Position numbers and translations under genes: made by a program. Shown one piece after another: positions 49,132 to 59,400 of a stretch of 64,000 nucleotides of DNA. The stretch comes from Asterias amurensis (lineage: Eukaryota > Echinodermata > Asteroidea > Forcipulatida > Asteriidae): contig NC_092662.1 of the NCBI RefSeq assembly GCF_032118995.1, positions 1,674,001-1,738,000 on the forward strand. Reading direction: 5' to 3'. Each line of letters opens with the position of its first letter. Position 1 is the stretch's first letter. Below the pieces are notes generated by a model. The model had not been told where the DNA came from. It was given only the letters and a program-made list of their open reading frames with translations, and did not search any database.

Positions 49132-52100
49132 TTATCTGTCTCCATATCTTGCCGGTGGCCGTCTTTCTCTGTGACTGCGACGCGCCTCGCAATTGTCTTG
49201 TTCCAGTCCCTCATCTTTCTCGAGGTTGTCCAACTGGTTTCTCTGCTGGCAAGGCTTCTCTTTATTTGTCTTCGCCGTCGTCTCCATGGTTTCTCTGTCT
49301 TGACTTAGACTTTCACTTTCATCAGTCTTTTCCGTCATCTCCATGGTTTCTTTATCTTGATGTCGATTGTCACGAGTATCTTGCCGTCGTTCTGTACCAT
49401 TTTCATCTCCATCCACCGTTGCTGGAGTTCGTGCCCTTGCCGTGTCTTGATACCACGTTGGCGCATTCTCTCCAGTGTAAGGTTTCAGTCTGTTGTAGTG
49501 TACAATTCTTGGCTTTCCCTTCGCTCCTTTCTGAATTCGGTAGGTGACGTCACTCATACACGTTGTTACCACAAATGGTCCATCCCACGGTAATTGGAAC
49601 TTGGGGCAATGACCTCGTTTTCGTTTTGGGTTGTACAGCCATACTATGTCTCCTTTGCTGTATCCCCCATGGTCTGCTTTGTGGTCATAGTTGCGTTTCT
49701 GTCTGTCACTTGCAATTTGAAGATGTTCTCGTGCGTATTGATGGACTTGCTCCATACATTCCTGGCGACGAGCGACATATTCAGTTTGATTTTCTTGCTG
49801 GTCATCTTTCGGTCTCTCCATTAGTAAATCGACCGGCAGTGTTGCCTCTCTTCCCATCATCATCTCATTGGGTGTGTAGCCGGTTGTTTCGTGATCAGCA
49901 GATCTATAAGCCATCATGACATATGGCAAATAGATATCCCAGTCTCTCTGGTTATTGTCTACAAACGTGGCTAGCATCCCTTCAATAGTTCTGTTCGCTC
50001 TCTCTATCATCCCGTCCGATTGAGGATGCAGTGCCGATGTTCTTGTTTTATCAATGCCAAGTAGTTCACATATTTCTTTGAAAAGGTGAGACTCAAAGTT
50101 TCTCCCTTGATCTGTATGGAGCTGCATCGGGACGCCATATCTGCAGACGAACTGTTCAACAAAAACTGTTGCTATGGTAGCGGCTTCTTGATTCGGTATT
50201 GCATAGGCCTCGGTCCACTTGGTGAAGTAGTCACCTATAACCAGAATATATCGGTTGTCTCGATCAGTCTGGGGTAGTGGACCCAACACATCCATAGCTA
50301 CTCTTTCCATGGGTACTCCTACGTTATAGGTTTTCATTGGGCCTCGGCGGGTCTTGTTTGGAGACTTTCTTGATGCACACTTGTCGCATGTTGAGACGAT
50401 GAGATTCACATCTCGTTGCCATCTGTTCCAGTAATACCTGCTTCTGACTCTGCCCCTTGTCTTGTTTTGTCCAAGATGACCACATGTTTTGTCGCTATGT
50501 AATCTTGTTACAAGAGTCTTCCTTAAACTCTTTGGAAGAACAATCTGCCACTTGATGATATCGCCAGTCACGGTTTCCCATCGTCGGCATAGGACGCCGT
50601 CTCGAATGTGCAATCTTTCCCATTGTGCCCAGTAGCTCTTTACTTCTGCACTTTCAGGTGAAACATCAGCCCACCGTGGTCGCTCGGCTGAAGTTTCCTT
50701 CCATTGGAGTATCTTGCATACACTCTTGTCTTTTCTTTGTGCGTCTTTAAGTTCTTCTTCCGTTATAAACTGTTCCTCGTCGTCGTTTCTTTCACTTGTT
50801 TGCTCTTGAGCATTTGTCGTGACGATTCCACAAAATGGTTGATCAGCAATCTCTACAGATGCACCATCAACAATTGGTCTTGTACTTTCACTTGTTGTTT
50901 TATGCTGTCGGGGCTTTCTCATGCTGTACTTTATTTCTTGTGCTGTGCTGTATTTCTCCGCCTTGTCACATTGTTTGCATTCATTGGCACAAGGTTTTCT
51001 TGACAGACCGTCAGCGTTCCCATGTTGCTTACCAGGACGATGTTGGATATCAAAAACATAGGCGCTCATAAGTTCCAACCATCTTGCCATCTGTCCTTCC
51101 GGGTTCTTGAAATTCATTAGCCACCGAAGTGCTCCGTGATCTGTCCGGATGAGAAATTTCCTGCCATACAAGTAGTGATGAAAATGTTTGGTGGACGCAA
51201 CCACTGCGAGTAATTCCTTTCTTGTTACACAATATTGTCTCTCTGCTTTAGCCAATGATCTGCTGTAGAATGCGATGACTTTCTCATTTCCATCTTGAAC
51301 TTGTGATAACACTGCCCCTACTCCTTGATTACTTGCATCTGTGTCTAAGATGAAGGTTTCGTCACTTGAAGGGTACACCAGTATTGGAGCGGTTGTCAGA
51401 TCCCTCTTGAGTCGTTGAAATGCATCTTCACATTCCTTTGTCCACACAAAATGAATTTGCGTCTTCTCTGTTAGGCGGTGCAGAGGTCTTACAATTTCAG
51501 CAAAATTTCTGACGAATCGTCTGTAATATGAGCAAAGTCCTAGAAAGCTCCGAACTTCAGTCACTGTTCTGGGGGTGGGCCATTTATCAACTGCCTCTGT
51601 CTTGACCGGATCTGTCTGTATACCTTGACTTGAAACGACATGTCCCAAAAATGTCACGCTCTCCTGAAAGAGATGACACTTCTTTGGACTCAACTTAAGG
51701 CCAGCTGTCCTGAGTCGCGTCAGTACTTCTTGTAATCTTTGAAGGGCTGCTTGAAAATGATTTCCATAAACGATGACGTCATCAATGTAGAGTAAGCAGG
51801 TCTGCCATTGAAGTCCGGAGAGCACTCGTTCCATCAGGCGTTCAAAGGTTGCGGGCGCATTACATAAACCAAAGGGCATCACCTTGAATTCGAATAGCCC
51901 CTCTTTGGTAATAAAAGCAGTTTTCTCCTTATCTTTCTGTGCCATCTCCACTTGCCAGTACCCACTTGCCAAATCCAGCGTTGAGAACCACTGAGACCCG
52001 GATAGTGTGTCCAGTGAGTCGTCGATTCTTGGTAAAGGGTATGAGTCTTTGATGGTTGAGGCATTTAGTTTTCGGTAGTCCACACAAAATCTTGTTGATC

Positions 52101-53217
52101 CATCCTTTTTCTTGACTAAAACGATGGGCGAAGCCCAGGGGCTTGACGATGGTTCAATCACCCCTCGCCTTAACATCTTGTCGATTTCTTCTTTTGCTAC
52201 ATCTCTTTGATGTATTGGGAGTCTCCTGGATGGTTGTCTGATCGGCCGTGCCCCACCAGTATTTATCTCGTGCTTGACAATTGAAGTCTTTCCCAGATCA
52301 CTTGAGTCTTTTGCAAAAACATCTTGAAACGTCGTCAAGACTCTTGATAATTGCATCTTTTGACTTGGATTTAGCCTTTCACTACTGATCTTGAATAATT
52401 CGGTCAAGTGCTCTGGAATTTCTTGTTCCGACGCTTGCTTGTTCTCTTGTAATATAGTTACACGACGTCCCTCTTTTTCTTGCACGATTTCACCACTCTC
52501 TACGGGTTCACACGTGGCCAACACTGCACCCTGGTAGATTATTATAGCTTCATCTTTAAGATTGAGAACTCTGATCGGTACCAACTCTTGTTGGACATCA
52601 ACCAAGGTTTTGGCAACCATGACCTCGTGATTTCTGACGAATCTCGGCTCAGGTTCAACAATGCCAAACTTCGAATTTCTATTTCTGTGTTTCAGCTTGC
52701 CAGGCAGCAATATCTCTTCTCCTGCTTTGATTGTAATAGTTCGGTCGGCTATCACTCGGGTGCACTTTTCAGCAGACGCCCGGTAAACATGACATTTTAC
52801 TTGCTGTCCTCCAATCTGCATTTCGCCTCTTCCCAAATTCAGTGTACAGTCGTACGTTTCAAGGAAGTCGTAGCCCAGAATTCCCTCAGGCTCAATGTCA
52901 GCTAGGTATACGTCTTGACTTATTACTTTACTTTGTTCTTTAACTTGAAATTCTAGCTTGAGTCGTCCTTGTCCCAAACAAGGGGCGAGTTCTCCATTGG
53001 CCATGGCTACTTTTACGTTTGTCGAATCTAGTCTTGGTCTTGAACTTTCGGAAATCTTGTAATACATATCTGGGCGGATGATAGTCAAGCTTGCCCCAGT
53101 ATCCACTAGAAAGTTTACTTGAACGCCTTCAACTCGAACAGTTACTTCTATGCCTTGATTAATTACTGCACGCTTTAATGATGGGGGTTTGCTTTCTTTT
53201 GGTCCGTCTGTCCTTAG
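49132..53217 (-). CDS. pol: Retrotransposon pol: protease, reverse transcriptase, RNase H, integrase
   Basis: Open for 1361 codons in the -1 frame from the gag stop; probably made as Gag-Pol by frameshifting, since no early ATG is evident. Domains in order: aspartic protease with FLVDTGAS; reverse transcriptase with LYIDDVIVYG (about 51775-51795) and FGLCNAPATF; RNase H with LDTDASNQGVGAVLS and TDHGALRWL; integrase with a His/Cys zinc region (HSDKTCGHLG, CDKCASRK), then a DDE core (MDVLGPL near 50290, HTDQGRNFES near 50110, DGMIERANRT near 50000) and a GPF-type segment (PWDGPFVV). The tail is charged and partly repetitive (DKETMEMTEKTD, DRETMETTAKT). No chromodomain, frameshift or stop was found. 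Confidence 0.97.
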   Translation of the reverse strand, partial: LRTDGPKESKPPSLKRAVINQGIEVTVRVEGVQVNFLVDTGASLTIIRPDMYYKISESSRPRLDSTNVKVAMANGELAPCLGQGRLKLEFQVKEQSKVISQDVYLADIEPEGILGYDFLETYDCTLNLGRGEMQIGGQQVKCHVYRASAEKCTRVIADRTITIKAGEEILLPGKLKHRNRNSKFGIVEPEPRFVRNHEVMVAKTLVDVQQELVPIRVLNLKDEAIIIYQGAVLATCEPVESGEIVQEKEGRRVTILQENKQASEQEIPEHLTELFKISSERLNPSQKMQLSRVLTTFQDVFAKDSSDLGKTSIVKHEINTGGARPIRQPSRRLPIHQRDVAKEEIDKMLRRGVIEPSSSPWASPIVLVKKKDGSTRFCVDYRKLNASTIKDSYPLPRIDDSLDTLSGSQWFSTLDLASGYWQVEMAQKDKEKTAFITKEGLFEFKVMPFGLCNAPATFERLMERVLSGLQWQTCLLYIDDVIVYGNHFQAALQRLQEVLTRLRTAGLKLSPKKCHLFQESVTFLGHVVSSQGIQTDPVKTEAVDKWPTPRTVTEVRSFLGLCSYYRRFVRNFAEIVRPLHRLTEKTQIHFVWTKECEDAFQRLKRDLTTAPILVYPSSDETFILDTDASNQGVGAVLSQVQDGNEKVIAFYSRSLAKAERQYCVTRKELLAVVASTKHFHHYLYGRKFLIRTDHGALRWLMNFKNPEGQMARWLELMSAYVFDIQHRPGKQHGNADGLSRKPCANECKQCDKAEKYSTAQEIKYSMRKPRQHKTTSESTRPIVDGASVEIADQPFCGIVTTNAQEQTSERNDDEEQFITEEELKDAQRKDKSVCKILQWKETSAERPRWADVSPESAEVKSYWAQWERLHIRDGVLCRRWETVTGDIIKWQIVLPKSLRKTLVTRLHSDKTCGHLGQNKTRGRVRSRYYWNRWQRDVNLIVSTCDKCASRKSPNKTRRGPMKTYNVGVPMERVAMDVLGPLPQTDRDNRYILVIGDYFTKWTEAYAIPNQEAATIATVFVEQFVCRYGVPMQLHTDQGRNFESHLFKEICELLGIDKTRTSALHPQSDGMIERANRTIEGMLATFVDNNQRDWDIYLPYVMMAYRSADHETTGYTPNEMMMGREATLPVDLLMERPKDDQQENQTEYVARRQECMEQVHQYAREHLQIASDRQKRNYDHKADHGGYSKGDIVWLYNPKRKRGHCPKFQLPWDGPFVVTTCMSDVTYRIQKGAKGKPRIVHYNRLKPYTGENAPTWYQDTARARTPATVDGDENGTERRQDTRDNRHQDKETMEMTEKTDESESLSQDRETMETTAKTNKEKPCQQRNQLDNLEKDEGLEQDNCEARRSHRERRPPARYGDR

Positions 53218-54566
53218 TTTCCCAGCCGACCGTTGGACCTCGAAATCGGCTGCTGTCCGTTTCCCTGCTGCATTGCTTGTTGGCTCATATTATTGTTGTA
53301 TCTGTAAGAATTCTGTCTTGGGTGCGGACACTCACGTGCAAAATGGCCTAATTCATTGCAATTCCAACATGCAGGGGGTCCTCTATTGTTTCTTTCATGG
53401 TGCCTCCAGTTCGGTCCATCTTGCCTGTACTGGTTCTTTGCTTGGTTGCGTTGATCATATGCCGGTGATGACGTCACTTTATCGGTCTGGGTAAACCCAG
53501 CACCCTCTTTATGCCCACTGGTCATGTTCTTTAAAGCCTTGGTTAGAGCGCCAAGTTCATCAGACAGTGAGAGAATCTTGCCTTGTATGTCTTTCATTTC
53601 TTTACTTTGCTCCGATTCTTTGTCTTGTTCTGGTACGATAACTCTTGCCATTTTCCGAGTTACCCCACGCTGGCGATCAGCCGCCTGGAAAGCCTCTAGT
53701 TCCACTGCTATGCGGACTGCATCAGCCAGAGTTTCTGGTTTAGATTGGAACACACGCCATCTTATCTCACCATCGGTCAGAGCGTCAATAAAATGTTCTT
53801 GAGACAAAGTTTCTTGTAAAACGTACGTAGCTGATGGGTACGCAAGCCGTGTGAGTCGTCTAATTGCTTGAGCCAACTCAGGCAATGTTTCTTCCCTCTT
53901 TCGTTGTCTGTTCTTTAACTGTACTCTAAATAATTCTTTCTGGTTATTTGAGCCGAACCTGTTGTTCAAAGCGGTTACCAACGCTGTGTAGTCATGACGA
54001 CTGTTATCATCCAAGTCACCCAAAACGCACTGTGCTGAACCTCTTAAATTGGCTGCGAGATACATAGCCTTTACTTTGTCACTCCAGCCATTCATTTCAG
54101 AAAGCATTTCAAATTGAACAGCATAGTCGTTCCAACAACTGGATCCGTCGTAGCTTGTAGGTTTTATCTTCATTTTTGCACCACAACCTCCGTTTTCTTG
54201 ATTTCTTGTTTTCATGTTTTCTTGGTTGGGCCTTGTTTCTTGATCGGGTCTTGTTTTCTTGATTGGGTCTTGCAACTGTGCTCTGTATTCTTTTAATTGT
54301 TCTCTTTCTTCATTTGCGCAATCCAACTCTCTCTGAAGAATTTCACATTCTGCCCTCATTTTGTCTAGAACTGCTTGTCCCTGTTTGATTACTTTCTTTT
54401 CCGGAGAATTATCACTTGAAGTTGACTCTGATAATCTTGAATCACCGCTCTCTGTAATCTTTATTTCATCCCTAGAACTTGCCGTGGAAATATTACTTTC
54501 ATCTTCCCCTGAAACTTCATCTAAAAAGGATTCGTTCTGGATCTCTTGTTGTACTGGACTTTCCAT
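53214..54566 (-). CDS. gag: Retrotransposon gag (450 aa)
   Basis: Structural protein that packages the element's RNA in virus-like particles. It starts at the ATG at 54566 (MESPVQQEIQNESF), about 86 bp after the primer site. The first 60 residues are acidic and Ser-rich, residues about 65-100 are predicted coiled coil, and residues about 140-260 resemble the retrotransposon gag domain (YAVQFEMLSEMNGW, LNNRFGSNNQKELFR). A single CCHC zinc knuckle, CWNCNELGHFAREC, sits at residues 400-413. The ORF ends in GGA AAC TAA, and those bases form a GGGAAAC shift heptamer leading into pol. No internal stop. Confidence 0.95.
   Translation of the reverse strand: MESPVQQEIQNESFLDEVSGEDESNISTASSRDEIKITESGDSRLSESTSSDNSPEKKVIKQGQAVLDKMRAECEILQRELDCANEEREQLKEYRAQLQDPIKKTRPDQETRPNQENMKTRNQENGGCGAKMKIKPTSYDGSSCWNDYAVQFEMLSEMNGWSDKVKAMYLAANLRGSAQCVLGDLDDNSRHDYTALVTALNNRFGSNNQKELFRVQLKNRQRKREETLPELAQAIRRLTRLAYPSATYVLQETLSQEHFIDALTDGEIRWRVFQSKPETLADAVRIAVELEAFQAADRQRGVTRKMARVIVPEQDKESEQSKEMKDIQGKILSLSDELGALTKALKNMTSGHKEGAGFTQTDKVTSSPAYDQRNQAKNQYRQDGPNWRHHERNNRGPPACWNCNELGHFARECPHPRQNSYRYNNNMSQQAMQQGNGQQPISRSNGRLGN
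53217..53223 (-). promoter_or_regulatory. Programmed -1 frameshift site GGGAAAC abutting the gag stop
   Basis: The minus strand in the gag frame reads CTG GGA AAC TAA. G GGA AAC fits the X XXY YYZ slippery heptamer, and the next codon is the gag stop (53214-53216). Slipping back one base gives GGG AAA CTA AGG, which is the open pol frame with no stop down to 49132. GGGAAAC is a known retroviral shift heptamer. A downstream stimulatory fold was not assessed. Confidence 0.85.
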
Positions 54567-54652
54567 CTTTATAAATTTCTCTTTTCGTCACTTTTAAACT
54601 CTTTAATTCTCTTTTCTTGATTCGAAGTTCTTTAATTCACCAGTCTTGAGAT

Positions 54653-54670
54653 CCCACACCGCTGCCACCA
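54653..54670 (-). other. Primer-binding site, Leu-tRNA-like
   Basis: Three bases inside the 5' LTR the minus strand reads TGGTGGCAGCGGTG, the complement of a tRNA 3' end (CACCGCTGCCACCA). From memory this matches animal tRNA-Leu of the AAG/TAG type over about 14 nt including CCA. The tRNA identity is from memory; the position and the TGG start fit a primer site well. Confidence 0.75.
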
Positions 54671-54673
54671 AAA

Positions 54674-55508
54674 TGTAACGATTCCGGGGTGGGGTATGGT
54701 TCTTATGAATTTAACCAAGCCGCCACTCTGGAATCTGAAGAAGTCACAGGGGAAGGATGAAATATAATATTGGGGGGATTGTCCTTAAACTCTACTGATG
54801 AGGCACATTGAAATAAATCAGTGTTTCAAACAGAGGGTTGACATTAACCGCAAGGAACTACACAGTGTGTATTTTATTCAATCATGTTCAATCACAAAAT
54901 GTACATAGCGCCCTCTCTTGATTTAAACGGTATTAACTTAAGGGATTCTGTAATCAATCAGTTCGCTGGTTCGTTATTCGCACGCAGCAGTACTTGGTAG
55001 CGTGGCTGCTCGTGTAGTAACTATCTACTGAGAATCGCCAATGAATAAAGTGAGTAGCATCATTTTGCGTGTGTGTGTGTCCTTAGATGGTCTTGAGTTC
55101 TTGAGGTCTTGAATGGTCTTGAGGTCTTGAGGTCTTGAGGTCTTGAGGTCTTGAGTGGCGATCTCGAGTCTGGAAGCGACTGAGCCCCGATCTCTGGTTT
55201 TCGTCCCCTTTTATAGCCTAGCAGACCTACGCGCTGCACTAAGCCAGAGAACCGATTGGTTAACTATAAGCGTTAAGAAAACAAAATGTTAACACCTTTG
55301 GTAGCGTGCGCGCTAGCAGTTTGTAAGCGTAAAGCGCACGCGAACGCACAGCCCAATACGCACAACCAAATGTGTGAACACTAAATTTAGCTGAAGATAA
55401 ACTTACAATAATGGTGAATTAGCAAGACATTATAAATAAAGAGATAGCATTTAAGTAGTCTCAACAACTCTATAATTAATTCTAAAACGCAAGGCAGTTT
55501 TCGCCACA
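54674..55508 (-). repeat. 5' LTR of the retrotransposon
   Basis: 835 bp, TG...CA. On the minus strand a TATAAAAGGGG box lies at 55205-55215. The LTR carries a tandem octamer array (55087-55157). The minus-strand AATAAA equivalent is at 54873-54878. It abuts the ATAA duplication and then the upstream side of ZZZ3. Confidence 0.95.
55205..55215 (-). promoter_or_regulatory. TATA box of the retrotransposon promoter
   Basis: The minus strand reads TATAAAAGGGG, a textbook TATA element in the 5' LTR. Transcription would start about 25-30 bp downstream, near 55175-55180. The identical site in the 3' LTR is at 47403-47413. Confidence 0.7.
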
Positions 55509-56438
55509 ATAAATTTATTCGCGTTTTGAATGGACTGTCACATTTAACTCACAGGGGTGTCAAATTTTGATGAGAAATGTTATAGTCGTCACTTCAAAGC
55601 AAAATTCCAAAATAGTAAGATTAAATGCACAAAAAACATTAGTTGAACTGTTCAAATAATTATTTTATGAAAAAGCATGTAAAAAAATGAGACAAATTAC
55701 CTGGTAATATTATTTCATGCACTTCCTGAAAGTGGAATTACCAATGTTGAAAGTAGATATAACCCAAGATGGCAGCCTCCATGAGAATTTAAAGAAAGGT
55801 AATCTTTCCGAAAAATCAATAAAAACAGAGTATTGCTGATCATCTTATGTAAGGTTTTGACAAAAAGATAGTTTCTACTTGATTTCTACACTGCTGTGAT
55901 TTTTTACTTTGAGATCTAGATGACGGAATGATTACAAATTAAGCAATGAAACTGACTTTTGGTGTTCACGCTATCTAAAAATGCTCAGCGCTAAGCGATT
56001 GGATCAGCCGTTGAGGGCGCTATTCACCTCATTTGGAGTAAAAACAAGTGTTTTGAACGATTTTATTACAGGTACACATTTGTTGAAATAAGAAAACATT
56101 AATCAGGGAATTAAGTTGAGGTCATGGAAAAGTATTCATAGCAAATTCATAAAAAAATAATATGACATTTGTGAGCGATTTTGTCAGTCAGTGTTTTTGC
56201 AGGTTTCTCAGAGGCAGAGACGGAACTGAGGTTGAGAATGTGTACAGTAAAGATATGTTTTGATATATCTTGAACGATGTCCAAATTATTTTCAATTGCA
56301 CTCTTTTAAGTATGCCAACTGTGACTTTAAGTTTTTTAACATGTTTTTCTTTGTGTGTAGATGTGATTGGTGGGAGTGTATCAACATGATCGAAGCAGTT
56401 CATTTTTGACAAGTAGTCTAAATAAGTTCAGCGCAATC
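55509..56438 (+). promoter_or_regulatory. ZZZ3 upstream region with probable non-coding first exon
   Basis: It starts with the ATAA target duplication. At 55766-55774 the plus strand reads CAAGATGGC, like a YY1/TISU-type start element; the short frame from that ATG (MAASMRI) stops at once. A possible donor follows at 55799 (AAAG|GTAATC), and a convincing acceptor lies at 56359-56360 (TTTGTGTGTAG). Thus the first exon may be about 55760-55798 spliced to 56361. The first exon is inferred; the acceptor is seen. Confidence 0.4.
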
Positions 56439-59400
56439 ATGAGACGTCAATCACGAGTATCCAGTCATGCTTCCCTACCGGAGCACAAATCAGAAGCAGC
56501 TTCCAATGAGAGATCAACACGATCTCGGACATCATCAGAAGCTCTGGTTGTTCTAGATTTACCCAAAATGATTAGGACTAAGAAAACGGGTCATCATAGA
56601 CCTGGAGGCCAGGGTCAAGAGACGATTAAAAATGGCAAAGGGAATTCAATTATTGTTCCAAGCGTGGAGGGGGAAGTTTCAAAAAGAGGTTTGCGAAGTA
56701 CAGATCATTCTATTGCTAATAATAAAGACATGACAGTTGCCGTTGACCACCTTGCTGGAGGGGATGCTAATAATTCAGGCCGCTCTAGAAGGAGGTCTGG
56801 AAGATTGAGCACCACCCAAGATGTTAAGGAAGACTCAGAGAAACCTCTGGCATTGCCGCTCGGCGTGCAAAAGGAAAGTAGGTCTCTAAGACGGAGAACC
56901 AGATCAGGGACAGTAGTGGAGCCTGTTGGAAATGGTCCGTCAGGACGACAAGCTACAGACAGTGATTCAGATTATCTGCAGTGCGATCACCAGGAGACTA
57001 GAACTGAAGAATCCAACCAGGTGGACGATTCAAAAGGAAGCGCAGATGCCTTGACGATTGAACGACAGCCGGAGCTGAGAGACTTACCTGAATCTACCTC
57101 ATTTTATGAACACATAACAAACTCTTCCAAATCAGGAGAGATGGAACTTCATATCGAAACTGCATCAATTGCTTCCTCAGGAGTCGACGGTCTTGCTGAG
57201 CGGCCTCACAAGCTCAAAGAGAAGGCATCAAAACATGACTTGTCTACCACCTCCACTGAAGGACTGCTTTCCAGGACCAGTCCAAGACGTGCAAGGCAGG
57301 TTCAATCCCTCTCATCTGAGAGCAAAGATAATTTTGATACTAATACGAAAGACTTGCCAGATGAGGAGGAGGCACAAACTCATCCAAGAAATAAGGTCAG
57401 GGGAGAAAAGACAACTCCCAGGAAAAGGACGAGGAGCACCAGTAGTAGCATCTCCCCGAAGAAACCACTAGAGAACCAGGCGGCAGATCCTGTCCTGCCT
57501 GGTTCGCCTAAGCGTCGGAGAACCGCTTCAGTGTGTAGGGACCTATCCCAAGACTTCAATACATCCAAACCGGCAGATTCAGAGACACTCACTCCCTCTC
57601 TCCAACAAACTGAATGCAATAGCGAACTCATACCTGACCCTCCAGATGCCTCCAACGGTGATCAAATCCAGGAATCAGTCAGCGATGCTATCGATAAAAT
57701 AATTTTAAAGAATAACTCTGTAGCTTCTATTGAAACCTCTGCCCTTGTCCAACGTACACGACATCGTAGTGGAACTTCCCCGCGGGGCACCCCTCATAAA
57801 CACACACAACTTGACCTGACAAGATCTCCAACTAGACGTGGTCTACGATCAAGTGGGACAGTATTGGAAACCCCAGCTTCGGAAACCCCTTCAGAAGTAA
57901 CTGTGACCCAAGGGTCAGAGGAGGTCACACCCTCCTCAAGCCCTGTTGTCACCCATAGGAAGTCCTCCAGCAAGAAGAAGAGCTCCAAGAAGGATGTGAC
58001 ACATGAGAAGGCTGACTCTAAGGGCGAGGAGCAAGGAGGTTTAAGGATCAGGGTCAGCAGAGAGGAGGTGGACTATCAGGCGGAAGAGTGGTTCGAGGAT
58101 GTTGACGAGAGCGAACCTTTCTACTTTGAATCAGACCACATGGCCATCAAAGGAAACAAAGAGTAGGTGGTTGGTGTTTTGTAATGCAGTAGACTTACCT
58201 TGAAATAATCGACAATGTTGTCTCAGGCATTTGGGCTTGCTTTATCAACCATTATTCTTGCTTTGAAAAAAATGTTTCACTTGTAAAAAATATCTATATT
58301 TATCAAGTGTGTAGTAATGAGCACTGTATACTTTTGATGTATAGCCAAAGTTACGTTGTTTTTTTATAAAGACCCATAGACTTACTTTGCTACAGCTGAT
58401 ATGTTGGTGGCATTAAAAATTTAATTTTCTGGCAAGATGCAAATTAGACAAATTTTCAAGCAAACATTTTTCAAGGCCTGGTTTTAAATGTGATTTTTGA
58501 AAATGTGTTACTAATTTACTCCTGTGCAGTTATCGAATGCTCCTTCGTACACTCACCACGCTAGAGGCGCAACGGAAGCAAGCTGTTGTGGATCTAGACA
58601 AATTGTTGGAATGCAATGACAAAGCCCTGAGAAACCCAATCAAGTTTGTGCACAAGCTCCAACATAAGGTGACTAAAGAAATCTGAGAATAACCCATTTA
58701 TGCGTCCCATTAATGCGTGGCACAGTTGTCGCGTGTGACGTGTGTGCAAGGGTACTCAAACTGGACTGTATTTTATAAGAACCAAAGGAACCAAATTTCA
58801 CAATGTATCAATATAAAATTAGATTTTTAGTGGTAAAAACAAATTATATCATTGCAGCCAAAGGTTTATGTTAAGGATGCTCACACTGATTTTACAAAAA
58901 ATAATTCAAACAGAAAATACAACAAGGAAATAAAGGAAATAAAACACAGAAAGCAGTAAAAAAAACATCAGAACTGGACCAGCTAATTTACTAATACAGT
59001 AAAACAGTCAAAACTTATATTTCGATGTCCCTACTTATACTTTGCCCTTTTCTCTCCCCCCTCTCTCTCTCACTCTTTGCCAGGATACACTACATCTCCC
59101 CATCTCGCAGCGAGTAGTGACTTTGCCGGAGATCGACTGGGCTCGGTATATCGGAGCCCCCGAGACGAGCGAGTTACTCGGCCTGGTGCATCAACCAAGG
59201 AGTATGAGGCCATCTACTAAGACCACTAGCAACGCTGGTAGGTTTTTTAAAAAACTGAGGTGTCTCAACAACAACAAAATACTTTTGAAATGGCAGCTGA
59301 ATAAAAAATATATGGTTCTGGGGGAAAAGGGTTTAGATGTATGGATAGCTTATGGACTAAACTTTCATATGACACAATAAGTCTGTAAAAAAAATATATG

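Larger units (their letters stand above)
46872..55508 (-). mobile_element. Full-length Ty3/gypsy-type LTR retrotransposon, apparently intact and young
   Basis: The element is 8637 bp. Two LTRs of exactly 835 bp (46872-47706 and 54674-55508) look identical by eye at a constant offset of 7802. Each begins TG and ends CA. The 4 bp before the left LTR (46868-46871) and after the right LTR (55509-55512) are both ATAA, a target-site duplication. The sense strand is minus: 5' LTR, primer site, gag, pol (PR-RT-RNaseH-IN order), polypurine tract, 3' LTR. The PR-RT-RH-IN order and sequence style place it in Ty3/gypsy (Metaviridae); no chromodomain and no env were found. Both ORFs are open throughout, so the copy may be competent. 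Confidence 0.97.

Noticed and set aside
49062..54597. Plus-strand frames across the retrotransposon
   Set aside because: Antisense shadows of gag and pol without independent domain content.
55769..55792. MAASMRI as the true ZZZ3 start (human begins MAAS)
   Set aside because: The frame stops after seven codons with no donor inside; more likely a YY1/TISU-type element in a non-coding first exon.
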